This document shows, in pieces, positions 47,692-56,817 of a stretch of DNA of 64,000 nt. The stretch lies in assembly GCF_001864895.1 (NCBI RefSeq), contig NZ_MJGO01000038.1, positions 1,773 to 65,772 on the forward strand. Direction: 5' to 3'. The position numbers and the translations under genes were made by a program. This stretch comes from Curtobacterium sp. MCBA15_009. GTDB taxonomy: Bacteria > Actinomycetota > Actinomycetes > Actinomycetales > Microbacteriaceae. Each line of letters opens with the position of its first letter. The first letter of the stretch is position 1. The notes below the pieces were generated by a model. The model was not told the DNA's origin. It searched no databases and worked only from the letters and a program-made list of their open reading frames with translations.

Positions 47692-48990
47692 GTGAAAAGC
47701 ACCAAGATGATCGCGGCGCTCAGCCTGGGCCTCGCCACCGCGCTGCTGGCAGGAGGCTGCTCCGCCCCGAGCAGCAGCGACGGCACCGTCACCCTGCAGA
47801 TGGTCGAGAGCCTGACGAACCCGACGCGCACGACGCTCCTCAAGGAGCTCCTCGCCGACTTCGAGGACGAGAACCCCGACATCCGGGTCGAGCTCATCTC
47901 GCCGCCGACCGACCAGGCCGACCAGAAGATCCAGCAGATGCTGCAGTCCGGCAACGGTGTCGACGTGCTCGAGGTCCGCGACACGACGGTCGGACCCTTC
48001 AGCGCGAACGGCTGGATCAGCGACATGTCGACCGAACTCGACGACTGGTCCGGCTGGGACGACCTGACCGAGAACGCCGTCGACTACGCCAAGAACGACG
48101 ACGGCACCGTCTACTACATCCCCTACGGCTTCTACGGATTGAGCCTCTTCTACCGCACGGACCTCACGAAGGACGCCGGGTTCGACGCCCCGCCCGCCTC
48201 GTGGGACGACCTGCTCGAGCAGGCCACGGCGGTGCAGGAGTCGGGCGACGGCGACTACGGCTACGCCTTCCGCGGTGGCATGAACGGCAACTCCAACCTC
48301 GTCACCGCCATCGAGGCCTACGTGGCCGACGACCTCGACACCGAGAACGCGTTCCGACTGGAGAACGGCGACACGATCTTCTCGGCGCCGGAAGCCCAGG
48401 ACGCCGCCGACATGTACTTCGACCTCTTCGAGAAGGCCTCGCCGCCGTCGAGCGTCGCATGGGGCTACCCGGAGATGGTCGAGGGGTTCTCGAACGGCTC
48501 GACCGCGTTCCTCCTGCAGGACCCCGAGGTCATCAGCGCGATCGGGACCTCGACGGCCATCGAGGCCGACCAGTGGACCACGGCACCCCTGCTGACCGGG
48601 CCGACCGGGAAAGCCGCCCAGACCGTCGCCACGTCGGGCTGGGGCACCGCTGAGTCGAGTGAGCACAAGGCCGAGGCGGCGAAGCTGATCGAGTTCCTGT
48701 CGTCGGGCGACGCCTCCACGCGCTTCACCAAGGAGAACAGCCTCGTCCCGATCCTCACCAGCGCCACCGAGGACCCGTTCTACAGCGAGGGCGCCTGGGC
48801 GAGCTACGTCACGATGACCGACGCACCGGAGACCTACATCCCCGTCGTGCAGCCGCGCACCGTCGCCTGGTGGACCGAGTGGACCCAGAAGGCCGACTCT
48901 GAGCTGCAGCGGGTCCTCGTCGGCGACATGACGAGCAAGCAACTGCTCGCCAGCTGGGACGAGTACTGGACCGAGAAGGACGCGAAGTGA
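47692..48990 (+). CDS. ABC transporter substrate-binding lipoprotein (CUT1 type)
   Basis: A 432-residue family 1 extracellular solute-binding protein. The lipobox LLAGGCSAP, near residue 20, sets lipid attachment at Cys. GTG 47692 follows a GAAGGA site. The mature part has LLADFEDENPDIRVELI, YYIPYGFYGLSLFYRTDLTKDAGF and the typical ENSLVPILTSA end. Binds a carbohydrate or related solute outside the membrane and delivers it to the two downstream permeases. The stop overlaps the first permease start. Confidence 0.92.
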   Translation: MKSTKMIAALSLGLATALLAGGCSAPSSSDGTVTLQMVESLTNPTRTTLLKELLADFEDENPDIRVELISPPTDQADQKIQQMLQSGNGVDVLEVRDTTVGPFSANGWISDMSTELDDWSGWDDLTENAVDYAKNDDGTVYYIPYGFYGLSLFYRTDLTKDAGFDAPPASWDDLLEQATAVQESGDGDYGYAFRGGMNGNSNLVTAIEAYVADDLDTENAFRLENGDTIFSAPEAQDAADMYFDLFEKASPPSSVAWGYPEMVEGFSNGSTAFLLQDPEVISAIGTSTAIEADQWTTAPLLTGPTGKAAQTVATSGWGTAESSEHKAEAAKLIEFLSSGDASTRFTKENSLVPILTSATEDPFYSEGAWASYVTMTDAPETYIPVVQPRTVAWWTEWTQKADSELQRVLVGDMTSKQLLASWDEYWTEKDAK

Positions 48991-50006
48991 CGGTCCAGGA
49001 CGCGTCCACCGCGCCGTCCGCCGTGTCGCGGGCCAGCGCCGGTGTCGCTCCTCCGGCCCCGGGCGGTCGAAGCGGCGGCAACGACCCGAGGAGGCGCGGC
49101 TCCTCACCCACGGGTCGCCGCACCTTCACGAAGCGGAAGGGACTCAGTCTCCTCGGGTTCATGGCACCCGCACTCGTCTTCGTGGCGGTGTTCGTCTACT
49201 ACCCGTTGTTCGCGGGCGGCCAGATGGCGTTCCGCAACTGGAACCTCAACAACCTCAGCGACACGTCGTGGGTGGGACTCGGCAACTTCCACGACATCCT
49301 CACCGACCCCGTCTTCTACACGGTGCTCCGGAACTCGGTCGTCTGGGTCGTCGCCTCGCTCGTGCCGCAGTTCGTGATCGGGTTCGCCCTCGCCCTGTGG
49401 CTGCAACGCAGGTTCCGGTTCCGCGGGTTGTACCAGGCGCTCGTGTTCTTCCCGTGGGCGGTGTCCGGGTTCCTCATCGGGATCCTGTTCCGCTGGATGT
49501 TCAACAGCGAGTTCGGCGTCGTGAACGACCTGCTCGCCAAGGTCGGACTGATCGACGAGCCGATCAACTGGCTCGCCGACCCGGCGACCGCCATGGTCGC
49601 CGTGCTCATCGCGAACATCTGGTACGGCGTCACGTTCTTCGCGATCATGATCCTCGCGGCGCTGCAGTCGGTGCCCGACGAGATGCTCGAAGCCGCCGCG
49701 CTCGACGGGGCCGGCAAGGTCCGCACGCTCTTCTCGATCGTGATCCCGTACATCCGCGTCACGCTCGCGCTCACGGTGCTCCTGCGGGTCATCTGGATCT
49801 TCAACTTCCCCGACATCATCTACGGCATGACGGGCGGCGGCCCCGCCGACCGCACCCACATCATCACCACGTGGATGATCCAGACCACCCAGCGCGGCGA
49901 CTACGGCCGGGCCTCGGCGCTCGGGCTCATCGTCATCGCCGTGCTGCTCGTGTTCTCCGTGTTCTACCTGCTCGCGATGCGGGAGAAGGGACCCAAGACC
50001 CGATGA
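48987..50006 (+). CDS. ABC sugar permease, MalF-like
   Basis: A 339-residue inner-membrane permease with six predicted helices after a long Pro/Gly/Arg-rich cytoplasmic N-terminus. The EAA loop, contacted by the ATPase, is EMLEAAALDGAGKVRTLFSIVIP. GTG 48987 overlaps the binding-protein stop (GTGA) and its own stop overlaps the next permease. No ATP-binding subunit is encoded here, so a shared MsiK-type ATPase elsewhere is implied. Confidence 0.92.
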   Translation: MTVQDASTAPSAVSRASAGVAPPAPGGRSGGNDPRRRGSSPTGRRTFTKRKGLSLLGFMAPALVFVAVFVYYPLFAGGQMAFRNWNLNNLSDTSWVGLGNFHDILTDPVFYTVLRNSVVWVVASLVPQFVIGFALALWLQRRFRFRGLYQALVFFPWAVSGFLIGILFRWMFNSEFGVVNDLLAKVGLIDEPINWLADPATAMVAVLIANIWYGVTFFAIMILAALQSVPDEMLEAAALDGAGKVRTLFSIVIPYIRVTLALTVLLRVIWIFNFPDIIYGMTGGGPADRTHIITTWMIQTTQRGDYGRASALGLIVIAVLLVFSVFYLLAMREKGPKTR

Positions 50007-50839
50007 TCGACCACGAGACCCGCTCAGCCCGGTTCGTCCGTTTCGGATTCCTCGGGCTGTGGCTCCTCATCACGCTCTTCCCGCTGTACTGGATCACCAT
50101 CACGTCCCTGAAGGCGCCCGGCTCGATCTTCAGCCGGCCGCTCACGTACTGGCCGACGGAGTTCTCGCTGCAGAACTACATCGGGTTGTTCGCCAAGTCG
50201 CAGTTCGGCGTCTACGTGGTCAACAGCCTGGTCGTCAGCCTGGCGGCCGCGGTCACGGCGACGGTGATCTCGTTGCTGTCCGGCTACGTGCTCTCCCGCT
50301 TCGAGTTCCGGACGAAGGGCGCGCTGTTGACGGCGTTCTTCGTGACCCAGATGATCCCGTCGTTCATCGCGCTGGGGCCGTTGTACCTGCTCATGACGCG
50401 CCTCGAGCTGGTCGACAACCGGGTCGGGCTCGTCCTCATCTACATCGCCGTGTGCATCCCGTTCAGCACGGTCATGCTCCGCGGGTTCTTCGCGAACGTC
50501 CCCGCCGCACTCGAGGAAGCGGCCATGATCGACGGCTGCTCGCGGTTCGGCGCGCTCTTCCGCGTGATCGTGCCCGTGATGAAGCCGGGGATCGTCGCGG
50601 CCTTCATCTTCAACTTCGTCAACTGCTGGAACGAGCTGTTCCTGTCGACGACCCTGATGAACAGCGACGCGAACAAGACCCTGCCGACCGCGATCAACGG
50701 CTTCATCAGCAGCTTCAACATCGACTGGGGACCCATGTCGGCGGCCGCGGTCCTGACCGTCATCCCGACCATGGTGCTGTTCGCGTTCGCGAGTCGGTGG
50801 ATCGTGCAGGGGCTCACGGCGGGCGCGGTCAAGGGCTGA
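50003..50839 (+). CDS. ABC sugar permease, MalG-like
   Basis: A 278-residue permease with six helices and the EAA loop LEEAAMIDGCSRFGALFRVIVP. ATG 50003 overlaps the upstream stop (ATGA). It forms the channel with the preceding MalF-like subunit. It is the last gene of the operon. Confidence 0.92.
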   Translation: MIDHETRSARFVRFGFLGLWLLITLFPLYWITITSLKAPGSIFSRPLTYWPTEFSLQNYIGLFAKSQFGVYVVNSLVVSLAAAVTATVISLLSGYVLSRFEFRTKGALLTAFFVTQMIPSFIALGPLYLLMTRLELVDNRVGLVLIYIAVCIPFSTVMLRGFFANVPAALEEAAMIDGCSRFGALFRVIVPVMKPGIVAAFIFNFVNCWNELFLSTTLMNSDANKTLPTAINGFISSFNIDWGPMSAAAVLTVIPTMVLFAFASRWIVQGLTAGAVKG

Positions 50840-51030
50840 CGCGGCGGGGCTCCTCGCCCTGTCGTCCAGTCCGAGGTGTTCCGTCCAGACGGAGCGGTTC
50901 GGGTAGCCCGGACGCACGGCGGCTGTTCGCCCTGCTTGGCCCCCACACGGGAGGAAGCGCAACCCGAGTTCCCCTCGGTACGGTGAGCGCAACCGTGACC
51001 GCATCGGTCGCATCCACCCGAAGGATCCCC

Positions 51031-54021
51031 GTGCTCTCACGCTCCGCGCGGCCTCGTCGCCGCGCCCGGCTCTCGGCAGCGGCGCTCGCCGCAGCCCTCG
51101 TCGGCTCGCTCACCTTGATCGCTGCCCCCGCTGCGCAGGCGGCCCCGGCCACCGGCACGATCGACCGCGCGACGGAGAAGCAGTGGTCCGGGCTCAGTTT
51201 CCCGGCCGGTTCCGGCCAGGTCTACGTCCCCAGCCGGAGCGGTCAGCTCACCGGCGCCGACATCAACTGGTGGCCGTACGGCGCGACCAACGGGACCGGC
51301 CCCGTCTCGGTGTACGCGGGCTCATCGCCGACGGGCACGGCGCTCGCCACCGGGACCATCTCGCAAGCGGGGGGCTGGCAGACGGTCTCCTTCGTGACGC
51401 CACCGACCGTCACGGCCGGCTCGACCTACTTCTTCGCGCTTCCCAAGGGCTCGGCCTGGACCAGCAACGCTCCGGCCCCTGGAGAGGGGCTGATCGTCGG
51501 CGGCCGCAGCTCCGTCGGCTTCGAGTCCTTCAACTACCGCACCTACGTCTTGACGATCCCGGCGCCCGGGAGCCTCACCGCGACCGCCGATGACGGTACG
51601 GCGGCGCTCTCGTGGACCGCGCCGACACCGCCAGCGGACACCACCGTCACCGGGTACGAGACCGAGTACGCCGTCCACGGTTCCGGCTCGTGGAGCGCGC
51701 CCGCCGCGACGACGGCGACGACCGCGACGGTCACCGGCCTGACGAACGGCACCTCGTACGACTTCCGGGTCCGGGCGACCACCGACCGCGGCCCCGGGCT
51801 GTGGAGCACCACTGCGACCGCGACGCCCATGGGCGACTTCGCGGGCGGCTCTCTGACGGTCGACGACGCGAAACCGGCGGTCGGCAAGAGCGTGACCGCG
51901 AGCTCGGACGGCTGGGTCCCGGCCCCGAGCCTCACCTGGTCGTGGACCGTCGACGGCGCTCCGGTGAGCACCGCGGCGACGTACACGCCGACCCCGGACG
52001 ACCTCGGCAAGGCCGTGCAGGTCACCGTGACCGCGAACGCCGTCGGGCGTCACACCGCCACGAAGACCTCAGACCTCGGCGCCGTCGACTCCGGCACGAT
52101 CGCTCCCGGCACCGTCCGGATCGCCGATGCCCGAGACGCCACGGTCGGCTCGTCCGCGAAGGCCGGCACGGTCCTCACCGCATCGCTCCCCGCGGTGGTC
52201 CCCACGGACGCCGCGGTGCGCTACCAGTGGTACCGCGACAGCACGGACGTCCAGATCCCCGGCGCGACCGCCGAGCAGTACACGGTCACCGGCCGTGACG
52301 CGGTCGGTGGGCACTCGGTCTTCGTCATCGCCTCCGTCACCTCGCGCGGGTACACCGCGACGACCGCGACCTCGGCGGCGATCGCCGCCGCCTCCGGCAC
52401 GCAGACCGGCACCGTCACGACCAGCGCTGCCACGGTCGCCGAGCCGATCACGGCGACGACCAGCGGATGGACGCCGACCGGCGCCACGGTCGCGCTGCAG
52501 TGGTTCGACGGCGACCGGGCGATCGCCGGCGCGACCTCGGCGAGCTACACGCCGGCGGCCGCGCAGGCCGGTCACTCCCTGCACGTCGTCGCGACCGGCA
52601 CCGCGGAGGGCTACGACCGGTACTCCGTCGCCAGCACCCCGGCGGTGGTGGGCGAGGGGCGCCAGCACGGAACCGTCGGCATCGACGGCGACCCTGCGGT
52701 CGGTACCGCCCTCACCGTCACGGACACCGGCTGGCTCGACGGCACGTCCTTCGACCGACGCTGGACGCGCGACGGTGTCGCCATCGACGGAGCGACGGGT
52801 GCCACTTACACGCCCTCGGCCGACGACGTCGACGCCGTGATCGGCGTCACGGTGACCGGGCACCTCGACGGCTACACCGACCGCACGGTCGAGGCCACCA
52901 CCGACATCACCGTGGTCGCCGGCACGCAGCACGCCTCGGCCGCGATCGACGCCACCGGCACCGCGCAGGTCGGTGCCGAGCTCACCGCGCGCAGCACCGG
53001 CTGGGTCGAGGGCACCGAGCTCTCGTACCGCTGGCTCCGTGACGCCGCCGCCGTCGACGGTGCGACCAGCCGGACCTACACGCTCGCCGAGGCCGACCTC
53101 GGTCACGTCGTCAGCGTCGAGGTCACCGGCACCCTCGCCGGGTGGAAGCCCTTCACCGTGACGTCCGACGGCACCGTACCGGTCGTCGGGGTGCCCGGGA
53201 CGGCCACGCCGGAGAGCCCCCTGCCGACGCGGGTCGTCGCCGGCGAGCCGTTCCGCTACCACGTCGACATCGCGGGGTCCCCGGCCCCGACCGTCACCTT
53301 CGACGGCGACCTGCCCGCAGGGCTCACCTTCGACCCGACGACCGGAGACATCACCGGTGTCCCGACGAAGGCCGGACTCTCGGTCATCCGGATCACCGCC
53401 ACCAACGGTGTCGGGTTCCCGGCGGTCTCCACCGTCACGATCACCGTCGCTCCCGGAGCGCTCGACGCGCTCACGCTGACCACGAGTGGCACGGGTACGA
53501 CCAACGGCACGGTGACGGCGGAACAGGGCTCGACGATCCGGGTCGACGCGATCGGTGCCGACTCCTTCGGCAACGAGCTCCCGACGCCCGGCGACGTGAC
53601 GCTCACCAGCAGCGTGGCCTCGGACGAGATCGACGGTGCGACCGTGACGTTCCACCACGCCTCGCCGCACGTCATCACGGCGACGGTGGGAACGGTCAGT
53701 GCGTCGATGCTCATCGAGGTCAGCCCGACCGCGGTCGTCGCGCCGCCGACGACGGAACCGACGAACCCGACCAACCCGACGGAACCGACGACCCCGACGC
53801 AGCCGACGAGCCCGACGATCCCTTCTGTGGAGCCCACGACGGGCACCGTCGTCGACCCGATCGCCGACACCGATGATCCGGCCAGCCCGGCGCCGGACGC
53901 GGAAGAACTGGCGTACACCGGCGCCGACGGCACCGGCCCCGCGGCTGTCGCGGCGCTCCTCGCCGTGGTCCTCGGCCTGTGCCTCCGCATCGGCGTCCGC
54001 AGGAGCCGCCAGCGGTCCTGA
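51031..54021 (+). CDS. LAxTG-anchored surface protein with Ig-like repeats
   Basis: A 996-residue cell-wall protein. GTG 51031 follows AAGGA. The signal peptide (basic RSARPRRRARLS, then hydrophobic to AAPAAQAA) is cut near residue 40. A beta-rich DUF4082-like domain (FPAGSGQVYVPSRSGQLTGADINWWPYG) is followed by a fibronectin III domain (about 175-270). Five or more diverged Ig-like units of about 85 residues come next, each with a W...R/D-G-x-x-I-x-G-A core, and then a putative Ig domain. A Thr-Pro spacer precedes the LAYTGAD sorting signal, a hydrophobic helix and RRSRQRS. LAxTG is recognised by class E sortase in actinobacteria. The role is probably adhesion or matrix binding. Confidence 0.9.
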   Translation: MLSRSARPRRRARLSAAALAAALVGSLTLIAAPAAQAAPATGTIDRATEKQWSGLSFPAGSGQVYVPSRSGQLTGADINWWPYGATNGTGPVSVYAGSSPTGTALATGTISQAGGWQTVSFVTPPTVTAGSTYFFALPKGSAWTSNAPAPGEGLIVGGRSSVGFESFNYRTYVLTIPAPGSLTATADDGTAALSWTAPTPPADTTVTGYETEYAVHGSGSWSAPAATTATTATVTGLTNGTSYDFRVRATTDRGPGLWSTTATATPMGDFAGGSLTVDDAKPAVGKSVTASSDGWVPAPSLTWSWTVDGAPVSTAATYTPTPDDLGKAVQVTVTANAVGRHTATKTSDLGAVDSGTIAPGTVRIADARDATVGSSAKAGTVLTASLPAVVPTDAAVRYQWYRDSTDVQIPGATAEQYTVTGRDAVGGHSVFVIASVTSRGYTATTATSAAIAAASGTQTGTVTTSAATVAEPITATTSGWTPTGATVALQWFDGDRAIAGATSASYTPAAAQAGHSLHVVATGTAEGYDRYSVASTPAVVGEGRQHGTVGIDGDPAVGTALTVTDTGWLDGTSFDRRWTRDGVAIDGATGATYTPSADDVDAVIGVTVTGHLDGYTDRTVEATTDITVVAGTQHASAAIDATGTAQVGAELTARSTGWVEGTELSYRWLRDAAAVDGATSRTYTLAEADLGHVVSVEVTGTLAGWKPFTVTSDGTVPVVGVPGTATPESPLPTRVVAGEPFRYHVDIAGSPAPTVTFDGDLPAGLTFDPTTGDITGVPTKAGLSVIRITATNGVGFPAVSTVTITVAPGALDALTLTTSGTGTTNGTVTAEQGSTIRVDAIGADSFGNELPTPGDVTLTSSVASDEIDGATVTFHHASPHVITATVGTVSASMLIEVSPTAVVAPPTTEPTNPTNPTEPTTPTQPTSPTIPSVEPTTGTVVDPIADTDDPASPAPDAEELAYTGADGTGPAAVAALLAVVLGLCLRIGVRRSRQRS

Positions 54022-54036
54022 CCGGACCACGCAACG

Positions 54037-54077
54037 GACTGGAGGCGGAGCTCACCTGGTGAGCACCGCCTCCAGTC
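54037..54077 (+). terminator. Terminator after surface protein (GGAGGCGC-related)
   Basis: GACTGGAGGCGG pairs with CCGCCTCCAGTC, with an inner GCTCA/TGAGC stem around the loop. It lies 15 bases after the stop. Confidence 0.75.
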
Positions 54078-54161
54078 CGTCGGGCCAGCGGGTGGACGCG
54101 CGCGGTCCTGCGGCACGTCTGCCGAGAGGGCGGGACGGCAGCGTCGTCGCGTCAGAGCTGG

Positions 54162-54587
54162 TCACGCCGGCGGAGTCGTTCCCGCGCCCTCGGTGTCGTC
54201 TGCGCCAGCCGGGCCGGTGCCGGCCTGGTCGAGGTTCTCGTGCGCGTCGCCCATGTCGCCGGTGGCCTTGCCGGCGGGGGACAGCCCGAAGTGCTCGCGG
54301 ACGGCGTTCGCCTCGGTGACGGACAAGGTCTGTCCGACTCCGAGGGACGGCGCGCCCTTGATCTCGCTCTTCGTGTAGCCGACGTGCAGGTCCGTGCCGT
54401 CGAAGGTGGCGTCCTCGACCGGGACGAGCGCGTGGTGACTGCCGAGCAGCCCGGTCGCGACGCTGACGAACTCGGCGCTACCGTCCTCGTCGGAGGGGAA
54501 CACCTGCGCGACCTTGCCGACCGATGCGCCGTTCCGGTCTCGGACGGGCGCGTTCTCGACGTCGTGGATCTCGTTCTTGGTGATCAT
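54162..54587 (-). CDS. PRC-barrel domain protein
   Basis: A 141-residue protein. The N-terminal half is a PRC-barrel with VRDRNGASVGKVAQVFPSDEDGSAEFVSVATGLLGSHHALVPVEDA; the rest includes TKSEIKGAP and a disordered acidic end. PRC-barrel proteins of this type are often stress related, possibly acting as RNA or protein adaptors; here the role is unknown. ATG 54587 is used; the longer TTG 54599 has no better site. A decayed C-terminal copy is at 45394-45518. Confidence 0.83.
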   Translation of the reverse strand: MITKNEIHDVENAPVRDRNGASVGKVAQVFPSDEDGSAEFVSVATGLLGSHHALVPVEDATFDGTDLHVGYTKSEIKGAPSLGVGQTLSVTEANAVREHFGLSPAGKATGDMGDAHENLDQAGTGPAGADDTEGAGTTPPA

Positions 54588-54663
54588 GTGAGTAGTCAAC
54601 GCTCTAGGCCTGACCCGTCCGTGTCAGAAATCGTGAGGCGAGCCCGAGGGCTTCACGGGGCAC

Positions 54664-55653
54664 TCAGCGCGAGGCGGTCTCCGAGAACGCTCCGCCCCAG
54701 AAGTTGTGACCGCCGAACACGACCTTCACTGGGACGGCCTGTGTCCGGTCGGTGACGTACCGGTAGACGCCACCGGGACGTGCGAGCCACAGCACCTGAG
54801 CGGGTGTTGCGGATGTCGCCGCCGTGCGGAGTTCCACCAGGTACTGCCCGGAGGGGAGCTGGAACTGTGCCAATTGTTCGTTGTCGAGCAGGGTGGAGAA
54901 CCTGGTGGAGAACGACGCTCCGGTCGTCGCGTTCGTCACCGTGACGCCCGCGCCACTGAGCTGCGCCGATGAGTCGCGGGAAGCCGAGGCGGCGTAGACG
55001 GTCAGGTCGTAGTCGCTGTGTGCATAGTGCCGTGACAACGTCACCTGCGAAGCCGGGAGCATGCCGCGCTGCTGGTACACCCGTGTCTTCCAGACAGCGG
55101 GCGACGCGGTCCCGCTGGCGAACGCCTCGATGCGGTACTTCCCGGTGCTGAGTCCGACGAACTGGTACTTGCCAGCGCTGTCCGAGGTCGTCCGGAACAC
55201 CTGCGAAGTGTCCTCGTTCCATGCGTACATGAGGCGTCCGGAGGCGGCTCCGGTCGGGCCGACCACCTCGCCCTGGACGGTGGCGCCGATCACGAGCGGC
55301 AGAGTGACCGCAACCGTCGAACCACTGCGGACCTCGATGTCCGAGCGGAGCCCGGGGGTGTAGGTCTCGGCACCGTGCGGCGGGAGCTGTCGTGTCGCCA
55401 CCGTGACGGTGTCCGGCGTGGGGATGCCGGTGAACGTCGCGGTGCCGTCATCGTCAGTGGTGGCGTTCCCGATGACGGCGTCTGTGCCGATCGCTGCGAG
55501 TTCGACGTCCGCCAGCCGGATCGCGGTGCCGTCCGGCGTTGTGAGCTGCACGGTGATCGTTCCCGATCCGGCCGCGGTCGCTGGCGGCGCGAGACCGATC
55601 AGCGCTCCGACGGCCAGTGCAACGACCAGTGTCGTCCCCGTGATCAGTCGCAT
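54664..55653 (-). CDS. Secreted protein with carboxypeptidase-regulatory-like domains
   Basis: A 329-residue protein. The signal peptide MRLITGTTLVVALAVGALIGLAPPATAA ends near residue 28. The mature part is all-beta with two Cna-B/carboxypeptidase-regulatory-like modules (ITVQLTTPDGTAIRLADVELAAIGTD and GATVQGEVVGPTG...SAGKYQFVGLSTGKYRIEAF) and a third beta module. There is no sorting signal or lipobox, so it is probably released. The GC content begins to fall from here toward the sdp region. Function is unknown; adhesion is a guess. Confidence 0.78.
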   Translation of the reverse strand: MRLITGTTLVVALAVGALIGLAPPATAAGSGTITVQLTTPDGTAIRLADVELAAIGTDAVIGNATTDDDGTATFTGIPTPDTVTVATRQLPPHGAETYTPGLRSDIEVRSGSTVAVTLPLVIGATVQGEVVGPTGAASGRLMYAWNEDTSQVFRTTSDSAGKYQFVGLSTGKYRIEAFASGTASPAVWKTRVYQQRGMLPASQVTLSRHYAHSDYDLTVYAASASRDSSAQLSGAGVTVTNATTGASFSTRFSTLLDNEQLAQFQLPSGQYLVELRTAATSATPAQVLWLARPGGVYRYVTDRTQAVPVKVVFGGHNFWGGAFSETASR

Positions 55654-55866
55654 CGCGTTCCCCGATCTTCCGCCAGTGGTGCGTTGGCTGGGACTGTACG
55701 CGGCTGGCGGACTGTGGGGACTGCGCATCGCATCGAGCGGTCATGGGGATGCGGACTCCCGCCGACCGTCGCGCTCATCAGTGACGAACGGCGTCAGGAA
55801 GTGCCCAGGTCGGTTCAGCCGGCGAACCGGCAATCCGGAACACTGCCGCTCAGAGTCGGGCGGTTC

Positions 55867-56763
55867 CTAGGTTCTTTGGCCGAACGCACTGCGTTGTCGG
55901 CGCCGAGCGACTCCCAGCCAAACGAGCATCGCCGCGATGACGATCCATCCCGTCACTGAGAGGGGGCCGACCAGGCGCGGGTCGAAGGGCGTGAAGAGTG
56001 CTGATTGGTAGGTGGTGAAGACGTTGAGCCCTGCATGGGCGAGGACGCACGGGAGCAGTGATCGGCTGCGCAGCCGCAACCAACCGATGAGTACTCCAAC
56101 ACCTGTGCACGCCACCGCCATCATGCAGACGCCGAGCAGATCGGGCTGGTCGTAGTTGAGGCCGAGCAGGATCGCAGGCGTGTGCCAGACGCCCCAGATG
56201 AGTCCGCTGAGCGGGAGCGCCCACCGTGGCGCGAGCTCCACGAGACGTGGCAGGAGCCAGCCGCGCCAACCGACCTCTTCTCCTGCCACCGCGACGCTCG
56301 TCACGGCGAGGCCGATGGGGAGGTTCACGAGCTGGAGGGCGGCGAGAGTGGCCATCGGTAGCGGCGGCTCCTCGCCGGTGAGTTGCACGAACAGGGTCTT
56401 GAGCGGGGATCGTTCCGGGTCCAGTTCGAGCCACCCGAACGACAGGCCAAGCCCCCAGCTCCCCACCACAAGAGTCGCCGCTGCCATCGTCGCCCAGATC
56501 CCAGTCCGCCAACCACGCCGCGTGAAGAAGGCGTCGAGGCCGACGCCGCGGAGGATCGAGCGGCCGCGGCGCCGCTCCAGTGCGACAGCGACGAGCAGTG
56601 CGCTCGCCGCGGGGGTGAACATCATCGCAACTGTGGCGACATAGGTCCCAAGGCTGCCTACCGGATCCGTGAGATCAGCGCTGGACACGAGCGCCGGTGT
56701 GAGGAGAGCCCAGGCGCCGCCGTACGCCAGCGCGATGAACATGACGATTCGTGCAACTTGCAA
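55867..56763 (-). CDS. CPBP intramembrane metalloprotease, candidate immunity protein
   Basis: A 298-residue protein with about eight hydrophobic segments. The CPBP (Abi) motifs are GEEVGWRGWLLPRL (EExxxR) and LIWGVWHTPAI (H motif 2). TTG 56763 is favoured by GGAGG eight bases upstream; ATG 56742 is the alternative. It faces the sdp-like toxin operon across 54 bases. CPBP proteins provide self-immunity in several bacteriocin loci, so immunity or toxin processing is a reasonable inference here, but not shown. Confidence 0.82.
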   Translation of the reverse strand: MQVARIVMFIALAYGGAWALLTPALVSSADLTDPVGSLGTYVATVAMMFTPAASALLVAVALERRRGRSILRGVGLDAFFTRRGWRTGIWATMAAATLVVGSWGLGLSFGWLELDPERSPLKTLFVQLTGEEPPLPMATLAALQLVNLPIGLAVTSVAVAGEEVGWRGWLLPRLVELAPRWALPLSGLIWGVWHTPAILLGLNYDQPDLLGVCMMAVACTGVGVLIGWLRLRSRSLLPCVLAHAGLNVFTTYQSALFTPFDPRLVGPLSVTGWIVIAAMLVWLGVARRRQRSAFGQRT

Positions 56764-56781
56764 TTCAGCCGCCTCCGATGT

Positions 56782-56811
56782 TTGACATGTTGGACAGCTT
56801 ATTGGAATACT
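56782..56811 (+). promoter_or_regulatory. Strong promoter of the sdp-like operon
   Basis: TTGACA (56782-56787) and AATACT (56806-56811) are separated by 18 bases, very close to the housekeeping consensus. The ATG at 56818 lies six bases after the -10, so the mRNA is probably leaderless. Confidence 0.65.
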
Positions 56812-56817
56812 GCTCGC

